Assembly (NCBI GenBank): GCA_945888625.1
Contig: CAMDAH010000005.1
Span: 78,026-142,025, forward strand
Reading direction: 5' to 3'
Source: Chryseobacterium gleum
GTDB taxonomy: Bacteria; Bacteroidota; Bacteroidia; Flavobacteriales_D; Crocinitomicaceae
Length of the DNA stretch: 64,000 bases
Positions 43,043-50,921 of this stretch are shown here, piece by piece. Position 1 is the first letter of the stretch. Each line of letters starts with the position of its first letter. The notes beneath the pieces are model-generated. The model was given only the letters and a program-made list of their open reading frames with translations. It made no database searches and was not told where the DNA came from. The translations under genes and the position numbers were made by a program.

Positions 43043-43966
43043 TTATTTCCAACCTAAAACATCAAATTTCTTTTGTTTACTAACGGAACCAAATTGTTTT
43101 TGAACATCTAACGACAACATGTTGAGTGCTTTCAATTTCATGGATCTACTTGGGAATACAGCTATAATTTCGCGAGCTGGTGCCCCAAAACTCGACTTAA
43201 CTTGAATCACCGACTTTTTTCTCTTTGCTGAAATGGGTAGGTTCTCAGGGATGAGCGTATATCCTCCCTCATTATCCACCATTTCCATAAGTAATTTTAG
43301 GTTTCCCCCTTGGTAATTCCATTTTCCCTCTTTTTGACTATCATTTAACTGACAAAACTGAATCATTTGCGTGCGCAAACAATTTCCTTTTGAAAGGAGC
43401 CAAGGATGAAATTGCTGCAACTCACCAATCGTGATCTGTTTTTTCTTGTGGGATGGACAATAAATCAAAATCTCCTCTACAAATAAGTCCGTCGTTTTAA
43501 AATTTATTGAAGCGTGCGGACCTGCAAAAATTGCAATGTCAATTTCATTTTTTGCTAACTTATCCAATAACACCTCCGTCGTTAACTCCTCAATAGCTAT
43601 TTTCACCTCCCCCATAGTGGTGCGCCAACGACTAAACATTTTAGGAATCAAGTAAGCTGCTACGGTAGGAATGACTCCAAGTCTAATCTCTTCCTTATAA
43701 TTATCTTGGTAGCTGCTTTTTAATACCTTCAAGCGATCATTTTCGATTAACACACCCCTTATGATCTCAACGACCTCACTTCCAAATACGGTCAAACAAA
43801 CCGGATTAAAAGTCCTATCAAATATCGGCTTGCCGAGCAGTTCCTCTGCTTTTTTGATTTGCATAGACAAGGTCGGTTGGGAAACAAAACACCTTTCGCT
43901 CGCCCTTTGAAAGTGTAATTCTTCACTCAACGCAATAATATATTGCATTTGTTGTATTGAAATCAT
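43043..43966 (-). CDS. oxyR: Hydrogen-peroxide sensor OxyR (LysR family)
   Basis: The 307-residue LysR regulator has a helix-turn-helix at residues 1-65 (MQYIIALSEELHFQRASERC, SQPTLSMQIKKAEELLG) and an effector domain about 90-300. The redox pair is Cys196 and Cys205 in CLRTQMIQFC, with the same spacing as the Cys199/Cys208 disulfide of E. coli OxyR, so peroxide sensing is well supported. The divergent gene at 44060 is a peroxiredoxin, the classic OxyR target. The intergenic region is 93 bases. The 3' end converges on tig. Confidence 0.93.
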   Translation of the reverse strand: MISIQQMQYIIALSEELHFQRASERCFVSQPTLSMQIKKAEELLGKPIFDRTFNPVCLTVFGSEVVEIIRGVLIENDRLKVLKSSYQDNYKEEIRLGVIPTVAAYLIPKMFSRWRTTMGEVKIAIEELTTEVLLDKLAKNEIDIAIFAGPHASINFKTTDLFVEEILIYCPSHKKKQITIGELQQFHPWLLSKGNCLRTQMIQFCQLNDSQKEGKWNYQGGNLKLLMEMVDNEGGYTLIPENLPISAKRKKSVIQVKSSFGAPAREIIAVFPSRSMKLKALNMLSLDVQKQFGSVSKQKKFDVLGWK

Positions 43967-44024
43967 ATAAGTTAAATTTATGTAAATATAGTTTTAATTG
44001 ATAAAAACTAACAGCTTTCTATGT

Positions 44025-44032
44025 TAACTTTG
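44025..44032 (+). promoter_or_regulatory. -7 promoter element of the peroxiredoxin gene
   Basis: TAACTTTG matches the consensus exactly and lies 27 bases before the ATG at 44060. No good -33 box is present, which fits an activated promoter. An OxyR half-site-like ATAGTTTTAATTGAT (43988-44002) lies upstream; its fit to the OxyR consensus is partial. Confidence 0.55.
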
Positions 44033-44059
44033 TATCCTAAACAATTTAAAATTAACATT

Positions 44060-44686
44060 ATGACAACACTAGTAGGAAAAACATTCCCTGACATCACTGT
44101 TAAAGCAATCGATGAAATGGGCGATTCATTTATGATCAATGTATTGGATCAAGCGCTTGAAAACAAAAAGAAAGTACTTCTTTTTTGGTACCCAAAGGAT
44201 TTTACGTTTGTTTGTCCAACAGAAATACATGCTTTTCAAGAAATTGCAGAAGAGTTAGAAAAACGAAATACAATACTAATTGGTGCTTCTTGCGATACAG
44301 CGGAAGTGCATTTTGCTTGGTTAAATACAGCAAAAGACAACGGAGGAATTGAAGGAGTTAAATTTCCATTAATTGCCGATTCTACTCGTGTTTTAGCGTA
44401 TGAGCTAGGCATTTTAGATTATGATATGTTCGACGAGGAAGATGAATCAGATGGGGATAATGTTCCTTACCGAGCAACCTATTTAATTGATGAGGAAGGT
44501 CAGGTTTTTCACGAGTCTGTCAATCATTTTCCAATTGGTAGAAACGTGCAAGAGTACATCCGTATGATTGATGCCTTTACACATGTTCAAAAGCATGGCG
44601 AAGTTTGTCCAGCCAATTGGGAAGCTGGAAAAGACGCTATGTCAGCATCTCGCGAAGGAGTAGCCGACTATTTAAGTAAAAATTAA
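44060..44686 (+). CDS. AhpC-type 2-Cys peroxiredoxin
   Basis: The 208-residue product reduces peroxides. The peroxidatic Cys52 lies in FVCPTEIHAF, with the Thr and Arg of the active site (TFVCP and YRATYLIDEEG), and a resolving Cys in GEVCPANWEAG near residue 188. An in-frame ATG at 44021 would overlap the -7 promoter element, so the ATG at 44060 is chosen. It is divergent from oxyR, and a thioredoxin gene follows 2 bases after the stop, giving a full peroxide-detoxifying unit. Confidence 0.93.
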   Translation: MTTLVGKTFPDITVKAIDEMGDSFMINVLDQALENKKKVLLFWYPKDFTFVCPTEIHAFQEIAEELEKRNTILIGASCDTAEVHFAWLNTAKDNGGIEGVKFPLIADSTRVLAYELGILDYDMFDEEDESDGDNVPYRATYLIDEEGQVFHESVNHFPIGRNVQEYIRMIDAFTHVQKHGEVCPANWEAGKDAMSASREGVADYLSKN

Positions 44687-44688
44687 CT

Positions 44689-45003
44689 ATGTATTCAGAA
44701 TTAAACGAGGATAACCTTCAAGAAATCTTAGCGATCAATAACAAGGTAATGATTCAGTACGGCGCCACTTGGTGTGGAAATTGCAAAATTACCAAGCCAA
44801 AATTTAAACGTTTGGCAGAAAGCAATGAGGAAATCGCCTTTTATTATGTTGATGCCGAGAAATTCCCTTCTTCACGCCAGTTTGCCAATGTGAGTAATTT
44901 GCCCACTTTTGCGGCATTTCAAGGTGGTGAGCTAGTAAAAGAAGCGCAAGGAAATAAAATAGAAATTATACAAGAAGTATTAGATGCGCTTACCAGTAAT
45001 TAA
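44689..45003 (+). CDS. Thioredoxin-family protein
   Basis: The 104-residue thioredoxin fold has the redox motif GATWCGNCKITKPKF (Cys29 and Cys32, WCGNC rather than the usual WCGPC) and a cis-Pro segment NLPTFAAFQGG. It is cytoplasmic, with no signal peptide. Its place right after the peroxiredoxin gene suggests it reduces that enzyme. The Asn in place of Pro in the motif would shift the redox potential; by how much is not known. Confidence 0.88.
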   Translation: MYSELNEDNLQEILAINNKVMIQYGATWCGNCKITKPKFKRLAESNEEIAFYYVDAEKFPSSRQFANVSNLPTFAAFQGGELVKEAQGNKIEIIQEVLDALTSN

Positions 45004-45241
45004 ACACGTACTTAGTTTTATTGAAGCTAATGACGAAGACTATTTAATAGAAACGATGGAAACCCTGGAGAATTTAATTGATTCTCCAGGATTAAAAGAC
45101 GAAGAACTTGACGTTATCGGAGAATTGTTATCCAATTTTTCTGGGGCACTTGAAGTGCATAAAGCCATTCAAAATGGAAAAGCCAAAAAAGAAGCTTTAA
45201 ATGAATTCATGAAACGCGTAGTGGGATCGATTGACCAATAA
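44984..45241 (+). CDS. DUF6952-like small acidic protein in the peroxiredoxin unit
   Basis: The 85-residue product starts RLPVIKHVLSFIEANDEDYL and is mainly helical and acidic, with no cysteine. It resembles DUF6952, small proteins found next to thioredoxin and peroxiredoxin genes in flavobacteria. The ATG overlaps the thioredoxin gene by 20 bases. Function unknown; conserved association points to the peroxide response. Confidence 0.75.
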   Translation: MRLPVIKHVLSFIEANDEDYLIETMETLENLIDSPGLKDEELDVIGELLSNFSGALEVHKAIQNGKAKKEALNEFMKRVVGSIDQ

Positions 45242-45252
45242 GTCATTTTTCT

Positions 45253-45414
45253 TTACTTATCGTCTTGCTTTGGATGCTTTTCTTTTCGTTTGTATGTTTT
45301 TTTAGTTTCTTCCGATCGCTGCACAAATCGTCCGTCAAAAAAGCCCTGTTCCACTTGCTTTTCTCTTTGCTTTCCGACGGTCATTTTATGCAGCTTATCT
45401 TTAGGCGTTTTCAT
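45253..45414 (-). CDS. Small basic protein of 53 residues, unrecognised
   Basis: The frame runs from ATG at 45414 (complement) to TAA at 45253. It starts KTPKDKLHKMTVGKQREKQ, has a central GFFDGRFVQRSEETKKTY, and ends KRKEKHPKQDDK. About a third of residues are Lys or Arg. No membrane segment or Cys is present. It fills the gap between the DUF6952-like gene and the T9SS gene, in the latter's orientation upstream of nothing else, so it is probably monocistronic. It could be a nucleic-acid or ribosome-binding small protein, but this rests on charge alone. Confidence 0.55.
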   Translation of the reverse strand: MKTPKDKLHKMTVGKQREKQVEQGFFDGRFVQRSEETKKTYKRKEKHPKQDDK

Positions 45415-45440
45415 TAACTATAATTGCTTAGCTGATGTGT

Positions 45441-47297
45441 TTATTTCTTACTAAACTTAAGCGAACACAAACCATCACTAGTTAGTATTTTGACAGTGTA
45501 CAATCCCGTAGCCAATTCAGTAACAGCTAATTGCTCAGTTACAAGACCACACAATCCTGTAAAGACTTCGAATTTAACCATGGCCCCAAGATTGTCATAA
45601 ATATACACAGCCGCTTCATTTGCAGCAGTTAGTGCCATCTTAATAGTTAATACATCACCTGTTGGATTGGGATAGACAATAGAAGGTACTGTAGCGTTCG
45701 TCTCATCAAGGGCAGTATTTGGATTAAAGTTTAAACGCACCCATGGAGTTGTTGACAAATAATACCATTGTTGATCAGGATAATCGAATAAAAATGATGT
45801 TTGAGGTTTAGAAGCTCCGGCATTAACAACACTCAATCCTGTTCCTGTTGAACCAACAGCCGCCAAATAGGTGGTATTCGGTTGCAAGACTATAGGCACA
45901 GTTAAATACATTGTCTTATCCGTATTTAAGTCTGACAAAGTGACTGCAATGGGTGCTGATTCAGATTCAAAAATAAAATCTCCTCCGTTCTGACCAATCG
46001 AATAAAGTTTAACAAAAACTTCGGTTCCGATTACAGTTCCGTCATGAGCACCTAATAATCTAACATCGATTGCCTTGAGTTCTTGAGCATTCCAAATATC
46101 GAAAAAGTTTCCCGCCTCAAAGCCATCAAATCCGTTTGAGGTTGAACCTGCTGGATTTCCGTTGTCTCTTGCATAAATATAATTAGTAACCGTAAAATTA
46201 GTATTAGCAATAGAATTATTTGTTGGAACATCGTCTATTGAGTCAGATGACAAGGTATGAACTACCCCATAATTTCCAATTCCTGAGGGAGTAAATTGAT
46301 TTGTTACTGTCAAGGTAACTGTATCTAAAGACGTAATGTTGAAGCTCGCACTCGATGCAGCGAAAGCACCCGAATTAACATCAATGTCATAACTAGAGGC
46401 CGGCTGCGAATTAATCCCCGCATTAAAAGCCTTAATTTCAAAATCAATAGGGGCTGTTTGAGTAACTGGTATTTGGTAATAATTTAATCCATACGTCCAT
46501 AAAAATGGCCATCCAGAATTAGGATTTGGCGTTCCCCAATATTTGCTGATTACAGTTAAATCATTAGTAGGATTAGTAACAACTTTTAAATTGTCAATGT
46601 ACCATCCATAAGTAATCCACGAATTAAGATTGCCCGGTGGATTGGGCAGATTCGTTGTCCATCGAAATCGAATCCAGACATTAGTTGGGTTTGCAGGCAA
46701 GACAGTGGATAAATTTACTTTTTTTATGTCTGGATTAGGATAGGCCGAACCGCCCGAGACAGATAAAAGTGGTTTATCCAAATTATTCCCTACAGATACC
46801 CAAGTTGAGCCGTTCGTACTAATTTGTATTTCTTGTAAATCATTATATCTAGCCCCATACTGCTCAAATTCCAAACTTACATGATTGGTCCCTCCCAATG
46901 CAGCTATATTAATGGGAGTTGATGTTGTAAGCGTATAAGTTACTTCTGTTGCTTGTGTTCCCGGATTTGGAAATGGATTTCCGTTTGTAATTTCCGCATA
47001 ATTTCCCCCTCCTGTGGAACTGATTCCCGTTGCAAAATACCAACTATCATTTGTGCTATTTATATTCCAACCATAACCTATTCCCACCTGACCGTTATTA
47101 TCTATTGTCCAATCAGCTATGTTATCAAAACCATTAGACCACAATGTAACACCCAACGATTTAGCATTTGCCATTGGCTTTAACAGAGGCAAATTTTCAC
47201 TAGTGGCTAATGAAGAAAAAGGAGGGATAAATGGCGCTTTTTGAGAAAAACAAATAGAAATAGAAATCAAAAAGAAGAATAGTAAGTTATTTTTCAT
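45441..47297 (-). CDS. Secreted multi-domain protein with T9SS type A sorting domain
   Basis: The 618-residue product has a signal peptide (KNNLLFFFLISISICFSQ). A jelly-roll or MAM-like domain at about 50-245 holds WSNGFDNIADWTIDNNG and YGWYIDNLKVV. A beta-sandwich region follows at about 245-375 (VTLTVTNQF). A second sandwich spans about 375-535. The last ~75 residues (PSIVYPNPTGDVLTIKMAL, ending LCSLKFSKK) form the T9SS sorting domain. There is no catalytic motif, so an adhesin or binding role is likely. The upstream 303 bases hold no other minus-strand gene. Confidence 0.8.
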   Translation of the reverse strand: MKNNLLFFFLISISICFSQKAPFIPPFSSLATSENLPLLKPMANAKSLGVTLWSNGFDNIADWTIDNNGQVGIGYGWNINSTNDSWYFATGISSTGGGNYAEITNGNPFPNPGTQATEVTYTLTTSTPINIAALGGTNHVSLEFEQYGARYNDLQEIQISTNGSTWVSVGNNLDKPLLSVSGGSAYPNPDIKKVNLSTVLPANPTNVWIRFRWTTNLPNPPGNLNSWITYGWYIDNLKVVTNPTNDLTVISKYWGTPNPNSGWPFLWTYGLNYYQIPVTQTAPIDFEIKAFNAGINSQPASSYDIDVNSGAFAASSASFNITSLDTVTLTVTNQFTPSGIGNYGVVHTLSSDSIDDVPTNNSIANTNFTVTNYIYARDNGNPAGSTSNGFDGFEAGNFFDIWNAQELKAIDVRLLGAHDGTVIGTEVFVKLYSIGQNGGDFIFESESAPIAVTLSDLNTDKTMYLTVPIVLQPNTTYLAAVGSTGTGLSVVNAGASKPQTSFLFDYPDQQWYYLSTTPWVRLNFNPNTALDETNATVPSIVYPNPTGDVLTIKMALTAANEAAVYIYDNLGAMVKFEVFTGLCGLVTEQLAVTELATGLYTVKILTSDGLCSLKFSKK

Positions 47298-47600
47298 GCG
47301 ATGTTATAAATAGTTCTAATAAAGATACCTATTTAACACCACAAAAAATAATTATTACTAAAAAATCAACTTTCTATCGCATCCGATTTTAGCACTCATT
47401 TATGATTACACTATAATCATGTCTTTCCATAAAAATTTTACAATTTTTAATGCTGCTTTAATTTCCGTTTTAATGTTAAGAACTTTACCGAAGATTGCTT
47501 TCCTATGTGATTATTTCTTCCTTAACTAGTTCATTAAGAGTTGAAATGTAACCATCTGAATTTTATTTGCTTAAGAAGTAAACCACTAACTATTTTATTA
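47298..47600. other. Intergenic region with a small inverted repeat
   Basis: This is the upstream region of the minus-strand T9SS gene and the plus-strand short ORF. It holds the inverted repeat ATGATTA/TAATCAT at 47402-47420 with a 5-base spacer, a possible operator. No RNA gene or further protein frame was supported. Confidence 0.5.
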
Positions 47601-47810
47601 ATGTGCAATAATAACTTATTTAGGATAGTAGTTACGGGACTTGTTATCGTTTTTCAGACGACATTTTTATTTTCTCAAATAATTGAAGATAGTGTTGAGT
47701 TTTATTTTGTAAGAATTTTAAATGATTATGGAAAAATGTTACATGATGGTATTAAGGATGTAACCGTTAATAAAACGGCTAGCTTAGGTTGTGAACATCT
47801 CCAAAAATAA
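47601..47810 (+). CDS. Short secreted ORF, possibly a truncated CAP-domain protein
   Basis: The 69-residue frame from the ATG at 47601 has a plausible signal peptide (LFRIVVTGLVIVFQTTFLFSQ) and then ~43 residues: SVEFYFVRILNDYGKMLHDG, then TASLGCEHLQK and stop. The second part recalls the first helix of CAP/SCP domains in flavobacterial proteins, but a full CAP domain needs about 100 more residues that are absent. It could be a gene fragment beside a tRNA gene or a genuine small protein. An in-frame earlier ATG at 47541 would make the signal peptide implausibly long. Confidence is low. Confidence 0.4.
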   Translation: MCNNNLFRIVVTGLVIVFQTTFLFSQIIEDSVEFYFVRILNDYGKMLHDGIKDVTVNKTASLGCEHLQK

Positions 47811-47840
47811 AAAATCCCCATCAATATAATGAGGATTTTT
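47810..47840. terminator. Bidirectional hairpin serving the short ORF and tRNA-Phe
   Basis: AAAAATCC (47810-47817) pairs with GGATTTTT (47833-47840), so each strand has an A-rich and T-rich flank. It begins at the last base of the plus-strand stop codon and lies just beyond the 3' end of the minus-strand tRNA. Confidence 0.65.
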
Positions 47841-47841
47841 G

Positions 47842-47914
47842 TGGTACCTCCAGGAATCGAACCAGGGACACAAGGATTTTCAGTCCTTTGCTCTACCAAC
47901 TGAGCTAAGGTACC
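47842..47914 (-). tRNA. tRNA-Phe (anticodon GAA)
   Basis: The 73-base tRNA on the minus strand has acceptor stem GGTACCT/AGGTACC and discriminator A. The D arm is GCTCAGTTGGTAGAGC, the anticodon stem AAGGA/TCCTT encloses loop CTGAAAA with anticodon GAA, and the T arm holds GGTTCGATTCC. The 3' CCA is not encoded. Confidence 0.97.
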
Positions 47915-47930
47915 AGCCTAATTGTGGGTG

Positions 47931-47960
47931 CGAATTTACTACTTTTTTATATTTTATCAA
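47931..47960 (-). promoter_or_regulatory. Promoter of tRNA-Phe
   Basis: On the minus strand TTG (47960-47958) and TAAATTCG (47938-47931) are 19 bases apart; the -7 box has one mismatch to TAnnTTTG. The tRNA 5' end is 16 bases past the box. Confidence 0.45.
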
Positions 47961-48013
47961 GTCAAATTTCGGATATTCTTTCATTTTATCATGAAATCAA
48001 GGCTGATTGGACG

Positions 48014-48021
48014 TATCTTTG
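48014..48021 (+). promoter_or_regulatory. -7 promoter element of coaX, short leader
   Basis: TATCTTTG fits TAnnTTTG and ends 7 bases before the ATG at 48029, so the coaX message should be leaderless or nearly so. Confidence 0.55.
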
Positions 48022-48028
48022 TAATACG

Positions 48029-48757
48029 ATGGATGAAATCATACAGTGTATTGATGCTGGAAATACGGCGATTAAAATCGGCGTTTTTAAGCAAAATGAA
48101 CTTCAAGAAATACAACGATTTGATTCATTTGAGTCACTAAATTCGAACCTTGATCCCTCGTATCCAGTCGCTTTAGCGTCTGTGAAGCAAGAAGATTATT
48201 TCGAGTTTTTGGAAAATAAATATACTGTTTACAAAATATCCTCAAACTCCCAAACACCATTTATTAACCACTACCACAAAAACCTTGGGGCAGATCGAAT
48301 GTGCAATGCCGCAGCAATAAACGCATTCGTAACAAAGCAAAAACGCAAGGGGGGTGGATTGGCCATTGACATTGGAACATGCATTAAATTTGACTACGTA
48401 GATCCTCAATCTAACTATTTGGGCGGCTCCATTTCACCTGGAATTGCCCTACAATTAAAATCGCTGCATGATTACACAGCACGCTTGCCGCTATTACCAC
48501 ACCCTAAAGATTCGATCAAACTGTTCGGCGACTCAACAGAAACATCCATTTATGCAGGGGTTATGGGTGGGATTAAAGGAGAAATCATTTGGCGGATTAA
48601 TGAATTTCGGAAATTAAACCCGAAAATCGCTATTTTTATAACCGGAGGCGACGCCCATCATTTTGATTTAGCGCAAAAAAACGGCATATTTGCAGACGAA
48701 AATTTGACATTAATAGGCATCCATGAAATTTATAAATTTAATGCGTCACCATCTTAG
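48029..48757 (+). CDS. coaX: Type III pantothenate kinase
   Basis: CoaX phosphorylates pantothenate in the first step of coenzyme A synthesis. From the ATG at 48029 the product is 242 residues, starting DEIIQCIDAGNTAIKIGVF with the phosphate-binding Asp9. Motifs GADRMCNAAA, AIDIGTCIKFDYVD and GGSISPGIALQLKSLH are those of the CoaX family, as is FITGGDAHHF near the end. The frame stays open upstream to 47924 but that part runs through promoter sequence and lacks homology, so it is excluded. The stop overlaps the next gene. Confidence 0.92.
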   Translation: MDEIIQCIDAGNTAIKIGVFKQNELQEIQRFDSFESLNSNLDPSYPVALASVKQEDYFEFLENKYTVYKISSNSQTPFINHYHKNLGADRMCNAAAINAFVTKQKRKGGGLAIDIGTCIKFDYVDPQSNYLGGSISPGIALQLKSLHDYTARLPLLPHPKDSIKLFGDSTETSIYAGVMGGIKGEIIWRINEFRKLNPKIAIFITGGDAHHFDLAQKNGIFADENLTLIGIHEIYKFNASPS

Positions 48758-50084
48758 TATCGTTTTCTGCATTTTTTTTCTGCTAAATGCTTCAAGTCAA
48801 AACCTGACAACGCATCCACTTTCAAATATAGGAATTGGCGAGTTTGGTCAAAATTCACATGCTATTTATGATTGCTTGGGAAGAGGGTATGATGCTTTTG
48901 CTGACTCGAGTCAATTAAACTATTTTAACCCCGCAAGCTACAGTAACTTAAGTACGGGTAACACCCTTTTATCTCTTGGTATAAATGCAAGAATTTCTAA
49001 TTACACGCAGGGATCGAGCAGCACGTTCGAACCGTCAGCCATGGTCGACCATTTTGCCTTAGGATTCAAAATTATGAAACGAATGGGCTTGGCTTTTGGA
49101 CTGACGCCATTTTCAAAAAAAGGGTATGAAATAACTGAACGAATATTTACCGGTGTAGACTCATTGAAATATACTTATTCCGGAAATGGAACAGTTAACA
49201 ATCTATTCATGGGCTTTTCCTATTCCTTCATAGTTAAGAAAAATAGTAAATTATCAGCGGGATTTAATGCGGGCTACCTATTTGGAACATTAAATAACAA
49301 CCGCATGAGTTTATTAATCGACAACAATTCGTTATCCGGCGGACTCAATAGCGCCTCTATTGGCGTAAAAGCATTTCATTACAACTTGGGATTATCCTAC
49401 ACTCAGCGGTTTAGTAAAAACTACCAAGTAATAATTGCAGGAACAGCTGAACCAGCGCAAAGATACGGGGCAAACTACCAAAATGCCTTTTATACCTCAA
49501 CTAACATTTTCACACCGACAAGCTACGATACGCTTAGTTTCAATAGCTCAAAAGGTCACGTTACCTCACGTTTTAACTACAGCATTGGAATAAGCCAAGT
49601 ATTCCTACTAGGCGTTAAAAAAAGAAAAAACAAAACCCTTCATCCCAATTTATTGCTAACCGCCTCTTACGCGTTAAATAATAGCTTGTCCAGTGATTTT
49701 GACTCTTTGGTTCCTACATGGGAATCGAACAAAGGAACGCACTTGGGTTTTGGTATTCAATATTCGCCGGAAACAAAACTTTATGAAAATATAGCGTCCT
49801 TGAAAGCCTTTGATAAACTAACCTATAGAATGGGCGCATACTACGACCAGCTCCCCTATTTCCTTAACGATAATCAATTTATCGACCGAGGTATTTCAAT
49901 TGGATTTGGCATTCCAATTCTCGCGCAACAATCATTATCGAGTGTAAACCTTTCCATAAGTGGAGGCCAGCGAACAAATTTAAACTCAGGAGCATTAGAC
50001 GAGAAATACATTGGGGTAAATTTTGGGGTTATTCTATCGCCTGCAAGCTTTGAAAGGTGGTTTAGGAAACGCAAATTGGATTAA
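48741..50084 (+). CDS. Outer-membrane protein linked to coaX and lptC
   Basis: From the ATG at 48741 the product is 447 residues with signal peptide RHHLSIVFCIFFLLNASSQ. The body is a large beta barrel: NYFNPASYSNLSTGNTLLSLG near the start resembles the plug of FadL/OmpP1-like transporters, and later strands alternate (GFSYSFIVKKNSKLSAGFNAG as a pair, YNLGLSYTQRFSKNYQVIIAG). The C-terminus has no typical terminal Phe. The upstream ATG at 48723 would lengthen the overlap with coaX from 17 to 35 bases and put charged residues before the signal, so it is not chosen. Coupling with coaX and lptC is positional only. Confidence 0.7.
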   Translation: MRHHLSIVFCIFFLLNASSQNLTTHPLSNIGIGEFGQNSHAIYDCLGRGYDAFADSSQLNYFNPASYSNLSTGNTLLSLGINARISNYTQGSSSTFEPSAMVDHFALGFKIMKRMGLAFGLTPFSKKGYEITERIFTGVDSLKYTYSGNGTVNNLFMGFSYSFIVKKNSKLSAGFNAGYLFGTLNNNRMSLLIDNNSLSGGLNSASIGVKAFHYNLGLSYTQRFSKNYQVIIAGTAEPAQRYGANYQNAFYTSTNIFTPTSYDTLSFNSSKGHVTSRFNYSIGISQVFLLGVKKRKNKTLHPNLLLTASYALNNSLSSDFDSLVPTWESNKGTHLGFGIQYSPETKLYENIASLKAFDKLTYRMGAYYDQLPYFLNDNQFIDRGISIGFGIPILAQQSLSSVNLSISGGQRTNLNSGALDEKYIGVNFGVILSPASFERWFRKRKLD

Positions 50085-50092
50085 CAACATTT

Positions 50093-50653
50093 ATGAGATT
50101 CATTCTTTGGTTCAGCCTTGTTTCCGTTTTGTTTTCAGTATTAGTTTCATGTGAAAATGATTTAGCTGCCATTGAAAAAGTAACCTACAATCCAAAGTCA
50201 CCCGACGAAACGATTTATGACCTAAAAATGGTTTATTCCGACTCTGCCTATGCACGTGTTGAACTGATCGCCTCTTATGCCGAAACGTTTCATAAACCAG
50301 AAAATATCACCAAACTTTTAGACAGTCTTCGCGTTAATTTTTTTTCTGAACGAGGAGAAATAATTTCCACTTTAACAGCTGCTTATGGCGAAATCAACTA
50401 CACCAAAGGCTTGTTGATGGTGAAAGATTCTGTTCGTTTGACAAACCACAAAAAAAAACAAACTTTAGAAACAGAAATTTTATATTGGAATCAAAAAGAC
50501 AGCAGTATCTTTACGCAAGCTCAAGTGATTGTTAAAGCACCGGACGGCGTGTTTATAGGTGAGGGCTTGAAAACAAGGCAAGATTTTAGCCGGTACGAAA
50601 TACTTAAACCAAGAGGTAAGATTAAAATTGAAAAAAATGAAGAATTAAACTAA
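50093..50653 (+). CDS. lptC: LPS export ABC transporter periplasmic protein LptC
   Basis: LptC passes lipopolysaccharide from the LptBFG complex to LptA. The 186-residue product has an N-terminal lipoprotein-like signal (FSLVSVLFSVLVSCEND) with Cys near 20. The beta-jelly-roll follows, with DLKMVYSDSAYARVELIAS, FFSERGEIISTLTAAYGEI and QTLETEILYWNQKD. These are the LptC repeats. The lipidated form is usual in Bacteroidota. The gap from the upstream gene is 8 bases. Confidence 0.88.
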   Translation: MRFILWFSLVSVLFSVLVSCENDLAAIEKVTYNPKSPDETIYDLKMVYSDSAYARVELIASYAETFHKPENITKLLDSLRVNFFSERGEIISTLTAAYGEINYTKGLLMVKDSVRLTNHKKKQTLETEILYWNQKDSSIFTQAQVIVKAPDGVFIGEGLKTRQDFSRYEILKPRGKIKIEKNEELN

Positions 50654-50658
50654 ACACT

Positions 50659-50886
50659 ATGAATAGCTACAATAAAATAATGAAATATTTTTGGTTTGGA
50701 CTTGGCGTTGTCTTGTTTTGTATTGTGACATTTAATTGCCTTACCCAAGGATTTAGCCGTTGGGGTTCCTATTATTGGATGGTTGGTCTTGCTTTCACTA
50801 TGTTTTTTATGAAACAATGGATGATGAAGCGTTTTGAGAAACACGCGACTTACCTAAAAGAAAAAGAAAATTCAAAAACGGCATAA
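50659..50886 (+). CDS. Small two-helix membrane protein downstream of lptC
   Basis: The 75-residue product has two likely membrane helices (YFWFGLGVVLFCIVTFNCL and YYWMVGLAFTMFFMKQWMM) and a basic C-terminal tail (KRFEKHATYLKEKENSK). No family recognised. It follows lptC by 5 bases and is probably co-expressed. Function unknown. Confidence 0.65.
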   Translation: MNSYNKIMKYFWFGLGVVLFCIVTFNCLTQGFSRWGSYYWMVGLAFTMFFMKQWMMKRFEKHATYLKEKENSKTA

Positions 50887-50921
50887 TTTTTATTACTGTT
50901 TGGCAATAGTCAATTAAAAAA

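Noticed and set aside
44021..44059. Upstream ATG giving a 13-residue longer peroxiredoxin
   Set aside because: It precedes and overlaps the -7 promoter element; the conserved family start MTTLVGKTF is at 44060.
47924..48028. Longer coaX frame starting before the promoter
   Set aside because: The extra 35 residues cross the tRNA-Phe and coaX promoter elements and lack CoaX homology.
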